Assembly: GCA_964603915.1 (NCBI GenBank)
Contig: CAZRWU010000175.1
Span: 1 to 6,598, forward strand
Length of the DNA: 6,598 bases
Reading direction: 5' to 3'
From: REEP01 sp964603915
GTDB taxonomy: Bacteria > Pseudomonadota > Alphaproteobacteria > Rhodospirillales > Defluviicoccaceae
The position numbers were made by a program, and so were the translations under genes. This document shows, piece by piece, positions 1-5,492 of the stretch (positions within the stretch are counted from its first letter, which is position 1; every line of letters starts with the position of its first letter). The notes under the pieces are model-generated. The model ran no database searches. It saw nothing but the letters and a program-made list of their open reading frames with translations, and was not told the DNA's origin.

Positions 1-865
1 CGACATGCGCGGCACGGATGTCGTCACCCACGACTACGTTCTCTACCTGACATCGAACCGCGTCCTGATCGGCGCCGAGGTCGACAAGATCATCTCGATC
101 ATGCTGGTGTCGGCGGTGCTCGCGGTGGCGCTGGTGCGGGCGCGCCGGCTTCTCGTCAAGGCGGTGACGGATGCGACGACCGCGCGGGACCTCTCCCGCT
201 TCGTTCCGCCCGAGATCGCCGACCGCATCACCACCTCGGACGAGACGATTCAGCCGGGCGACGCGCGCGTGACGACGGCAAGCGTCCTGTTTTGCGACAT
301 CGAATCGTTTTCAAGCATCGCCGAACGCGTCTCACCGACCGAGCTGATGCAAATGCTGAACGAATACTTCGCCGCCGTTTCAGATGTGATCGAGCGTCAT
401 GGCGGCGTTGTCACCGAGTTTCAGGGCGACGCCATGCTGATCACGTTCAACACGGTGCGGCCAGACCCCGACCATGCCGCGAGCGCGCTGCGCACGGCGA
501 TCGGCATCCAGCACGTCCTCGCCAGCCGGCAGTTTGGCACCGGGCACGTCTTGCGCGCCCGGTGCGGCGTCAATTCCGGCGAGATGATTTTCGGCGCCGT
601 GGGAACGCGGGAACGGATGCTGTTCACGGTGCATGGCGATGAGGTCAACATCGCGGCGCGCCTCGAACAGCTCAACAAGACCTATGGCACGGCCATCCTT
701 GCAACGGAGCAGACGGTGCGCGCCGCCGGCAAGGAATTTTGCTGCCAACCCATCGGCGCGATCTTCGTGCGCGGCCGTAAGGAGCCCGTCACCGCCCACG
801 CCTGCGATGCGTGTTCCCATGCAGACGACAACCCGCCGAAGACGACAACCCGCGAACAGCGGTGA
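1..865 (+). CDS. Class III adenylate/guanylate cyclase, membrane-anchored (5' end cut by window edge)
   Basis: Converts ATP or GTP to a cyclic nucleotide second messenger; the catalytic domain would face the cytoplasm. The frame is open to the left edge, so the ATG at position 5 is probably internal. Counting from that ATG (286 residues), one hydrophobic helix lies at about 28-45, followed by a linker with the sequence ARDLSRFVPPEIADRI (60-75) that commonly precedes the cyclase domain. The catalytic domain spans about 90-270. The two metal-binding aspartates are D98 (FCDIESFSS) and D142 (FQGDAML). The transition-state pair N215 and R219 sits in GDEVNIAARLE. The residue that is lysine in classical adenylate cyclases (KxxGD) is E138 here, and the second purine-selecting position appears to be T208 (FTVHGD). 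Substrate is therefore uncertain: a cGMP product is possible, although related rhizobial-type cyclases often lack this lysine too. The missing N-terminus is probably several more membrane helices. Family is certain; specificity is not. Confidence 0.93.
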   Translation, partial: DMRGTDVVTHDYVLYLTSNRVLIGAEVDKIISIMLVSAVLAVALVRARRLLVKAVTDATTARDLSRFVPPEIADRITTSDETIQPGDARVTTASVLFCDIESFSSIAERVSPTELMQMLNEYFAAVSDVIERHGGVVTEFQGDAMLITFNTVRPDPDHAASALRTAIGIQHVLASRQFGTGHVLRARCGVNSGEMIFGAVGTRERMLFTVHGDEVNIAARLEQLNKTYGTAILATEQTVRAAGKEFCCQPIGAIFVRGRKEPVTAHACDACSHADDNPPKTTTREQR

Positions 866-870
866 CGGAG

Positions 871-886
871 TCGCCACGCATGGCGA
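871..886. other. Short inverted repeat between convergent genes
   Basis: TCGCCA and TGGCGA form a perfect 6-bp stem around the 4-base loop CGCA, six bases after the cyclase stop codon. It lies between two convergent genes, where a shared terminator would be expected. There is no T-tract on either strand, so intrinsic termination is doubtful and the match could be chance. Confidence 0.2.
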
Positions 887-904
887 AGCCGGTACGAGCG
901 CCTC

Positions 905-1132
905 TCAGGTGACGATATTGAGGTAGAACCCGCGGGGAACATCCCGGCGTAACGGCGCCCCGGAGTTCAGCGCATTGGCGAGCTGGTCGATGGCGTTCAG
1001 CGTCTGCTTGGGATGGCTCGGGCGGGTCACCGCCGCGATGCGCTCCACTTCCTGAGCGGCGCGATATCCGCGGGAATCACCCGCCCCGCCACTTTGCCTG
1101 ATTCCATTGAGCGAGCCAGACGAGTCGATCAT
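905..1132 (-). CDS. Small uncharacterised protein, 75 residues
   Basis: I do not recognise a named family. The ATG at 1132 opens a 75-codon frame. The first 20 or so residues are rich in Gly and Ser. From residue 25 the protein looks structured: an amphipathic helix with RAAQEVERIAAV, then a second helix with QTLNAIDQLANAL, ending in RRDVPRGFYLNIVT. GC is strongly enriched at third codon positions in the second two thirds, which supports real coding. It has no signal peptide and no membrane segment, so it is probably cytoplasmic. The gene converges on the cyclase (39-base gap) and is read away from a CtrA-type box at 1155-1171. No good Shine-Dalgarno lies directly before the ATG: the nearest purine run (AAGGAAG) is about 30 bases upstream, inside the box. 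Starts other than 1132 are therefore possible; the frame closes at a TAA about 24 bases further upstream. A role in motility or the cell cycle would be inference from the box alone. Confidence 0.6.
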   Translation of the reverse strand: MIDSSGSLNGIRQSGGAGDSRGYRAAQEVERIAAVTRPSHPKQTLNAIDQLANALNSGAPLRRDVPRGFYLNIVT

Positions 1133-1154
1133 GACGGTCAGGCTGGCATAAAAA

Positions 1155-1171
1155 GGTTAAGGCTTCCTTAA
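1155..1171 (-). promoter_or_regulatory. CtrA-type binding box
   Basis: Read on the minus strand this is TTAAGGAAGCCTTAACC, an exact match to the known CtrA full-site pattern TTAA-N7-TTAAC. CtrA is the cell-cycle and motility response regulator of alphaproteobacteria. The site ends 22 bases before the start codon of the small protein at 905-1132 and points toward it. It is also a short perfect palindrome (TTAAGG, 3 bases, CCTTAA). If the box occupied a -35 region as at many activated promoters, transcription would begin at or just past the annotated ATG, implying a leaderless mRNA, a later start, or repression instead. Confidence 0.5.
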
Positions 1172-1206
1172 AAGCGCGCTGATGCGACCCACCAAGAAGC
1201 GCGGCT
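1169..1206 (-). terminator. Possible weak terminator after the Nudix gene
   Basis: On the minus strand AGCCGCGC (1206-1199) can pair with GCGCGCT (1179-1173) with one bulged C. The loop is 19 bases and a run of four T follows. It lies just after the Nudix stop codon. The stem is short, the loop is wide and the T-run is minimal and shared with the CtrA-type box, so this is a tentative call. Confidence 0.25.
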
Positions 1207-1210
1207 GGGG

Positions 1211-1726
1211 TCACGGCTCCACCGGGACCATGTGGAACAGCGGCGCTGTCCCTCCTTGAACCGCCTTCAGAGCCCACGCGACGCTGGGAAAGGCGAGGGT
1301 GTCCCAAGGAATATCCGCCCAGGCGAACAGATCCACATCCAGGCTCTCGACGCCAGGAGCATAGGCCGGTTCAACCATCGTGGCCCGATAGATCATCTGC
1401 ACCTGACTGATCCTCGGAATCTCGTAGACACCCACCAGAGCCTCGATGCGGACGTGGGCGCAGGCTTCCTCCCAGACCTCCCGCACCGCCCCTTCCGACG
1501 TGCTTTCGCCAAGCTCCATGAAACCGGCGGGAATGGTCCACAAGCCGCGCTGCGGCTCGATCGCCCTGCGGCACAGGAGCACCTTGTTCTCCCATGTGCA
1601 TACGGCCCCGACGACGATTTTCGGGTTGGCGTACTCGATATAGCCGCAATCGGGGCAGACCAGCCGGGTGCGGTTGTCGCCGGCGGGAATGGTCTTCACC
1701 GAAGGGCCCGTCTGTTTGCGGCTCAT
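1211..1726 (-). CDS. Nudix hydrolase with reduced zinc ribbon
   Basis: Nudix enzymes hydrolyse a nucleoside diphosphate linked to another group, for example ADP-ribose, NADH or damaged nucleotides; the substrate cannot be read from sequence. The protein is 171 residues. The segment DNRTRLVCPDCGYIEYANPK (17-36) is the second half of a zinc-ribbon hairpin of the kind found before many Nudix domains; C24 and C27 are present, but the usual first CXXC pair is missing. The Nudix box runs from G68 to A90: G68, E74, R82-E83 and E86-E87 fit GX5EX7REUXEEXGU, with the last glycine replaced by C89. The C-terminal part includes IPRISQVQMIYRA and AFPSVAWAL, typical of a short family common in alphaproteobacteria. 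The ATG at 1726 is chosen because homologues begin just before the ribbon, although no clear Shine-Dalgarno precedes it; the frame stays open upstream to a TTG at 1849. It lies 141 bases after pgk with no obvious terminator between, so it may be cotranscribed. Confidence 0.9.
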   Translation of the reverse strand: MSRKQTGPSVKTIPAGDNRTRLVCPDCGYIEYANPKIVVGAVCTWENKVLLCRRAIEPQRGLWTIPAGFMELGESTSEGAVREVWEEACAHVRIEALVGVYEIPRISQVQMIYRATMVEPAYAPGVESLDVDLFAWADIPWDTLAFPSVAWALKAVQGGTAPLFHMVPVEP

Positions 1727-1867
1727 GGAGCAAATGTGACGAGCGCGCGCCGATTCGGCAAGCTTCAAGCCAAGATCAAGGGCGAGGCCGGCGTCTTTAC
1801 CTCCGCGCCGAGATAAAGAAACCGGCCAATCGCCCCATACCTCGAACAAGCAGGGTTGCGCGCCGCC

Positions 1868-3061
1868 CTACTTGCGCAAGACGGCAACGCCAGGCAGCGT
1901 CTTGCCTTCCATCCACTCAAGGAAAGCTCCGCCCGCCGTAGACACATAGGAAAACTTCTCGCCGACTCCCGCCTTGTCAAGCGCCGAGACGGTATCGCCG
2001 CCACCGGCGACCGTGAGCAGCTTGCCCTCGCCGGTCAACCGCGCCGCCTCCTGAGCCACGGCATTCGTTCCCGCGTCGAATGGTTTAACCTCGAAAGCGC
2101 CAAGCGGGCCGTTCCAGACAACCGTCTTGGCGTTGGCCAGCCGGGCATTGAGATCGTCGATCGATTGCGGACCGACATCGAGGATCATTTTGTCGTCGGG
2201 AACGGCGTCAACGGGAACAGTCTCCGATGCCGCGCCTTCGGCGAACTCCCCGGCGACAACGACATCCTTCGGCAGGACGATCTCGCAGCCGGACTTCTTG
2301 GCCTCCTCCATGATATTACGCGCCGTGCCGGCGAGATCGTGCTCGCACAGCGACTTGCCGATCTTGACGCCCTTGGCGTTGAGGAACGTGTTCGCCATCG
2401 CGCCGCCAATGATCAATTGATCGACTTTGGCGATCAGATTGCCGAGAACGTCCAGCTTGGTCGAAATCTTGGCGCCGCCAACGACGGCGGCGACGGGATG
2501 CTCCGGCTGTTCGAGAGCCTTGGTCAGCGCCTCGACCTCGGCCTGCATCAACCGTCCCGCCGCCGACGGCAGCAGGCGAGCAAGCGCCTCGGTCGAGGCG
2601 TGGGCGCGATGCGCCGCCGAGAAGGCGTCGCTGATGAAAATATCGCCGTTCTCGGCGAGCTTGCGGGCGAAGGCGTCGTCGTTCTTCTCTTCCTCGGCAT
2701 AAAAGCGGACGTTCTCCAGCATGGCGATGTCGCCATCTTTCATGGCGTCGATCACCTTCGCCGCTTCCGGGCCGATGCAATCCTCGGCGAAGGCGACGGG
2801 ACGACCGCACGCGGCGGACAGCGCCTCGGCGACCGGCTTCAAGGTGAATTCGGGATTTTTCTTCCCCTTGGGTCGACCGAGGTGGCTGAGGACAATCACC
2901 TTCGCGCCTTTGTCCGCCAGCTCGATCAGAGTGGGAACCGTGCGGTCGATACGGGTCGTGTCGGTGACCTTGCCGCCCTTCATGGGAACATTGAGATCGG
3001 CGCGCACCAGCACGCGCTTGCCAGCAACATCCAGGTCATCGATCGTGCGAAACGTCGTCAT
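1868..3061 (-). CDS. pgk: Phosphoglycerate kinase
   Basis: Catalyses reversible phosphate transfer between 1,3-bisphosphoglycerate and ADP, giving 3-phosphoglycerate and ATP, in cytoplasmic glycolysis, gluconeogenesis or the Calvin cycle. At 397 residues it has normal bacterial length and appears complete. The substrate-binding N-domain shows RVLVRADLNVP (16-26, with D22 and N24), R37, HLGRP (60-64), ENVRF with R119, and HRAHAS with R152. The nucleotide-binding C-domain shows VGGAKISTKL (194-203), WNGPLGAFE (316-324), GGGDT (353-357) and STAGGAF (374-380). All expected catalytic positions are present. The ATG at 3061 is supported by a GAGGGG purine run in the leader, though the spacing is rather long (about 11-13 bases). 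The gene follows ccmI on the same strand after a 161-base structured spacer that contains a possible promoter, so it is probably transcribed independently of ccm. The identification is secure. Confidence 0.98.
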   Translation of the reverse strand: MTTFRTIDDLDVAGKRVLVRADLNVPMKGGKVTDTTRIDRTVPTLIELADKGAKVIVLSHLGRPKGKKNPEFTLKPVAEALSAACGRPVAFAEDCIGPEAAKVIDAMKDGDIAMLENVRFYAEEEKNDDAFARKLAENGDIFISDAFSAAHRAHASTEALARLLPSAAGRLMQAEVEALTKALEQPEHPVAAVVGGAKISTKLDVLGNLIAKVDQLIIGGAMANTFLNAKGVKIGKSLCEHDLAGTARNIMEEAKKSGCEIVLPKDVVVAGEFAEGAASETVPVDAVPDDKMILDVGPQSIDDLNARLANAKTVVWNGPLGAFEVKPFDAGTNAVAQEAARLTGEGKLLTVAGGGDTVSALDKAGVGEKFSYVSTAGGAFLEWMEGKTLPGVAVLRK

Positions 3062-3117
3062 GGCTTGTCAGTCCCCTCTTTCCCTCTGTTATCAGTGGAC
3101 GCGTGCTTCGAGCGGGC

Positions 3118-3146
3118 TTTATGCGAACACGGCCATAAAAACGCAA
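3118..3146 (-). promoter_or_regulatory. Possible sigma-70 type promoter for pgk
   Basis: On the minus strand TTGCGT (3146-3141) and CATAAA (3123-3118) are separated by exactly 17 bases, a fair fit to -35 and -10 hexamers. Transcription would start near 3111, giving a leader of about 50 bases that contains the pgk Shine-Dalgarno. The -35 element overlaps the 3' arm and T-run of the probable ccm terminator. Both hexamers are imperfect, so confidence is modest. Confidence 0.35.
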
Positions 3147-3218
3147 GCCTCGGCGCCATGCCCTGCCCCGAATACGCAAAAGCGTCACATCAAGGCGGCG
3201 CTCGCCGAGGCCTTTGCG
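3137..3218 (-). terminator. Probable terminator or structured element after ccmI
   Basis: Starting four bases after the ccmI stop, the minus strand carries CGCAAAGGCCTCGGCG (3218-3203). It is complementary over 14 bp to CGCCGAGGCTTGCG (3155-3142) with only a two-base bulge, and five T follow (3141-3137). The 47-base loop is long for an intrinsic terminator but contains its own small hairpin, ACGC-TTTT-GCGT. The position and T-run fit termination of the ccm operon before pgk. A processed 3' RNA or other structured element is an alternative. Confidence 0.5.
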
Positions 3219-3222
3219 TCCG

Positions 3223-4350
3223 TCACTGGCGCTGCAGGGCTTCCGCCCGCGCGCGCGCTTCCCGCGCCTTATCCGGCTCGCCGATCACGTCATAGGCGCG
3301 GGCGAGACGAAGCCAGCCCTCAAGATTATCGGGATCGTCGGCAAGTCGCGCCGCGAGCCGGTCCACCATCGCGCGGACCATGTCCGACCGTTCCTCCGCC
3401 GACATCCCCTCCGCCGCCGCCATGTCCTCCGCGCTCGGCCCCGACTCCTGCGGCGCGGCGCGCGGAGCGGCGCCCACGAGCGCCCGCACGCCCGCCGAAG
3501 GCTCGATGTCGCGCGGATCGACGCCCAGTTCAGAGGCCGCCCGCGCCATCTGCTCGCGCACCGCCGGGACCCAGGGCGCCTGCTGCGGCGACAGCGCCAC
3601 GACGTCGGCCCAGTCCTGCAGCGCTCCTTGCAGATCGCCGCGCTGGGCCTTGCCAAGGGCAATGTAGTAGCGCGCCTTGGCGTCTGTCGGATCATCCGTC
3701 ATGGCGCGCTCGAACATGCTCATCGCCATCGGCGACACCCGCCCCTGCTCCGCGGCGACCAGCGCCTCGCCGTAATCCGCAACCACGTCGGAACGCTGTC
3801 CACTGAGACCGACCGCGGTGCGATAAGCGGCGACCGCCTCGGCCGGACGCCCCAGCGAGAGATAGGACCGGCCGAGCAGAAGCCAGCCTTCCAGGTTATC
3901 GGGATACTCATCCAGGCGCTGTTGCAGCCGTGCGATCGCCTCTTCCATGGTCAGTGACGACGCATCGTCATCGGTCGCGATCGTCGTGTTGTTCGAGCCG
4001 CCCGGCTCGCCGAGTTGCCAGTACGCGCCGATCGCCGCGAGCGGAATCACCGTCGCCAGCAGCGCCGCCAGGAACGGCGCCGACTGAGGCTTGCGGGCGG
4101 GGGATTTTTCGACCGGTGGGCTGCTGGAGAGAATCCGCCGCTTGATCTCAAGCCGCGCCGCTTCGGCGCGATCGGGATGCAGCAATCCGCGCTCGATGTC
4201 GCGATCGATCTCGGCCAACTGGTCCCGGTAGACGGCAAGATCATAAGCAAGCCGATCCGGCGGCGGCGCGACGCGCCGGAGCAACGGCAACACGACCAGA
4301 GCCATGACCAGCGCGGTGAGAGCAAGGGCGATCAGCCAAAAACCGATCAT
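3223..4350 (-). CDS. ccmI: Cytochrome c biogenesis protein CcmI (apocytochrome chaperone)
   Basis: Part of the System I heme ligation machinery, known in rhizobia as CycH. CcmI binds apocytochrome c and presents it to CcmF and CcmH. The protein is 375 residues. A first membrane helix lies at 2-23, followed by a cytoplasmic loop of about 70 residues with a basic, coiled-coil-prone segment (YRDQLAEIDRDIERGLL, 41-57). A second helix lies at 93-111, and a periplasmic TPR domain follows. The motif PDNLEGWLLLGRSYLSLG (150-167) is closely repeated as PDNLEGWLRLARAYDVIG (340-357), and a third TPR-like unit lies at about 219-250. A Pro/Ala-rich linker occupies about 283-318. The ATG at 4350 is chosen because it overlaps the ccmH stop as ATGA, has a GGAAGAG run upstream, and puts the first helix at the N-terminus. 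Translation is probably coupled to ccmH. The frame could extend to 4503, but that stretch is antisense-like basic sequence inside ccmH. Confidence 0.94.
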   Translation of the reverse strand: MIGFWLIALALTALVMALVVLPLLRRVAPPPDRLAYDLAVYRDQLAEIDRDIERGLLHPDRAEAARLEIKRRILSSSPPVEKSPARKPQSAPFLAALLATVIPLAAIGAYWQLGEPGGSNNTTIATDDDASSLTMEEAIARLQQRLDEYPDNLEGWLLLGRSYLSLGRPAEAVAAYRTAVGLSGQRSDVVADYGEALVAAEQGRVSPMAMSMFERAMTDDPTDAKARYYIALGKAQRGDLQGALQDWADVVALSPQQAPWVPAVREQMARAASELGVDPRDIEPSAGVRALVGAAPRAAPQESGPSAEDMAAAEGMSAEERSDMVRAMVDRLAARLADDPDNLEGWLRLARAYDVIGEPDKAREARARAEALQRQ

Positions 4351-4850
4351 GGCCGCTCTTCCGAGAGCAACGCGCGCAACCGGCGCTGCTCGTCGTCGCT
4401 GAGCGGCACCGACGGCGAGGTCGGCGCGCGTCTCCGACGGCGGGCATAGAACAGGATAACGGCGACGCCTCCGGCAGCGAAAATGACTGCGGGACCCAGC
4501 CACAGGACATAGGTTCCGGCGTGAAACGGCGGCTTGAGCAACACGAACTCGCCATAGCGCGAGACAACGTAGTTGACCACCGCCTCATCGCTGTCCCCCG
4601 CCAACAGCCGATCCCGCACCAGCACGCGCAGATCGCGCGCCAGCTCGGCATTGGAATCGTCGATCGACTGGTTCTGACAGACAAGACACCGCAATCCCTG
4701 GCTGATGTTGCGCGCCCGCGCTTCGAGTGCGGGATCGGCGAGAATTTCGTCGGGCTCGACGGCTTGGAGCGGCGCCGAAAAGGTCAACGCCCAGATCGCC
4801 GCAGCCACCAGCGCCGCTATTCGACTCGCAGTTCTTGAACGATTGGCCAC
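4347..4850 (-). CDS. ccmH: Cytochrome c maturation protein CcmH
   Basis: Periplasmic, membrane-anchored thiol protein that works with CcmG to keep the apocytochrome CXXCH cysteines reduced for heme attachment; named CycL or Ccl2 in alphaproteobacteria. It is 167 residues, the short single-domain form without the fused TPR part found in E. coli CcmH; that part is the separate CcmI here. A signal peptide spans 1-30, with likely cleavage after APLQA. The diagnostic redox motif LRCLVCQNQSI is at 53-63 (C55 and C58). The three-helix domain continues to YGEFVLLKPPF (99-109), followed by a membrane anchor at about 114-135 and a basic, then acidic, cytoplasmic tail. The start is a GTG at 4850, inside the 3' end of ccmG (34-base overlap), with only a weak GGA upstream, so coupling to ccmG translation is likely. 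The stop overlaps the ccmI start. Confidence 0.95.
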   Translation of the reverse strand: MANRSRTASRIAALVAAAIWALTFSAPLQAVEPDEILADPALEARARNISQGLRCLVCQNQSIDDSNAELARDLRVLVRDRLLAGDSDEAVVNYVVSRYGEFVLLKPPFHAGTYVLWLGPAVIFAAGGVAVILFYARRRRRAPTSPSVPLSDDEQRRLRALLSEERP

Positions 4851-5416
4851 AATGTTTCCGTCCAGATCTCCGGGGTTATCGGGCCGACCTGCTTATAGCG
4901 GATCACCCCGTCGCGATCGACGACGAACGTCTCCGGCGCGCCGGTCACGCCGAACGCGATCGCGGCCCTGCTTTCGGGGTCGGCGCCGACGAGCGTGTAC
5001 GGATCGCCGTAACGGCGCAGCCACGCCGGCCCCGCCTCGGCGTTCGGCTCCCGCCAGTTGATGCCATAGAGCGGAACGGCGCCGCTTTGATGGATCTGCA
5101 TCAACAGCGGATGCTCGACCCGGCAGGCGACGCACCAGGACCCGAAAACGTTCACCAGAGAAACCTGACCTTTCAGGTCCGCGGATGAAAATCCGCGATC
5201 GCGTCCCGCTAAGGGCGGCAAATCGAACTCCGGAACCGGCGTGTCGATCAGCACCGAGGGAATGTCGTGCGGATTCTTGCTCAGGCCGATGAAGAAATAG
5301 CCGGCGAGAACGAGGAACACGACGAGGGGAATGAGATAGAGGAGTCGCCCGTAGCCACCTCCTTTCGCCGGCGCCGCGACCGGCGCGTCATCCGCGGCCT
5401 GCCATGGCGCGGTCAC
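4817..5416 (-). CDS. ccmG: Thiol:disulfide interchange protein CcmG (DsbE)
   Basis: Membrane-tethered periplasmic thioredoxin-like protein that reduces the apocytochrome or CcmH disulfide before heme ligation, taking electrons from CcdA or DsbD. It is 199 residues from the GTG at 5416. A short cytoplasmic N-terminus precedes a membrane helix at about 24-43, then the typical NPHDIPSVLIDTPVPEFDLP (48-67). The thioredoxin fold carries the active site WCVAC (94-98) in GSWCVACRVEHP, the CcmG acidic region GINWRE (118-123), and the cis-proline loop GAPETF (P161). The GTG is chosen because GGGAGG lies six bases before it and the membrane helix is then correctly placed. The upstream frame to 5701 is a shadow inside ccmF. 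The Shine-Dalgarno is buried in a perfect hairpin, which suggests translational control. The 3' end overlaps ccmH. Confidence 0.96.
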   Translation of the reverse strand: MTAPWQAADDAPVAAPAKGGGYGRLLYLIPLVVFLVLAGYFFIGLSKNPHDIPSVLIDTPVPEFDLPPLAGRDRGFSSADLKGQVSLVNVFGSWCVACRVEHPLLMQIHQSGAVPLYGINWREPNAEAGPAWLRRYGDPYTLVGADPESRAAIAFGVTGAPETFVVDRDGVIRYKQVGPITPEIWTETLWPIVQELRVE

Positions 5417-5463
5417 GGCGATCCTCCCGTCGGGCGGGAGGGCCAGCAGAGCGAAAACGCCAT
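5413..5463 (-). CDS. Possible 16-codon leader mini-ORF before ccmG
   Basis: An ATG at 5463 opens a frame encoding MAFSLCWPSRPTGGSP. Its TGA (5415-5413) overlaps the ccmG GTG start as GTGA. A ribosome translating it would run through and melt the hairpin that covers the ccmG Shine-Dalgarno, then stop exactly where ccmG begins. Its own ribosome binding site is weak (GGTGG, about 14 bases upstream). Such a short frame may exist by chance; the only support is its geometry. Confidence 0.25.
   Translation of the reverse strand: MAFSLCWPSRPTGGSP
5423..5441 (-). promoter_or_regulatory. Hairpin sequestering the ccmG ribosome binding site
   Basis: On the minus strand CCTCCCG (5441-5435) and CGGGAGG (5429-5423) form a perfect 7-bp, almost all G/C stem around the loop CCCGA. 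The 3' arm contains the ccmG Shine-Dalgarno GGGAGG, six bases before the GTG. When folded, initiation at ccmG should be reduced unless a ribosome or factor opens the stem. There is no T-run, so it is not a terminator. Confidence 0.5.
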
Positions 5464-5492
5464 GTATGGGAGAATCACCACCGCTCTTGTCC

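Noticed and set aside
380..877. 165-codon minus-strand frame opposite the cyclase
   Set aside because: The cyclase motifs on the plus strand are unambiguous, and the antisense product shows no domain.
1232..1816. 194-codon plus-strand frame opposite the Nudix gene
   Set aside because: It is antisense to a protein with a clear Nudix box, its composition is shadow-like, and it has no recognisable motif.
1727..1867. Possible terminator between pgk and the Nudix gene
   Set aside because: I searched the spacer for a GC stem followed by a T-run on the minus strand and found none convincing.
1856..3295. 479-codon open frame on the plus strand opposite pgk
   Set aside because: It is fully antisense to a textbook pgk, has low-complexity Arg/Leu/Asp-rich composition and no recognisable domain, and is explained by GC-rich codon bias keeping the opposite frame open.
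2721..3806. 361-codon plus-strand frame covering the pgk-ccmI junction
   Set aside because: The product is dominated by Pro, Ala and Arg and is antisense to both genes, a standard high-GC shadow.
4351..4503. N-terminal extension of ccmI into ccmH
   Set aside because: The added 51 residues are Arg/Ala-rich out-of-frame ccmH sequence; the ATGA overlap start gives the expected N-terminal membrane helix.
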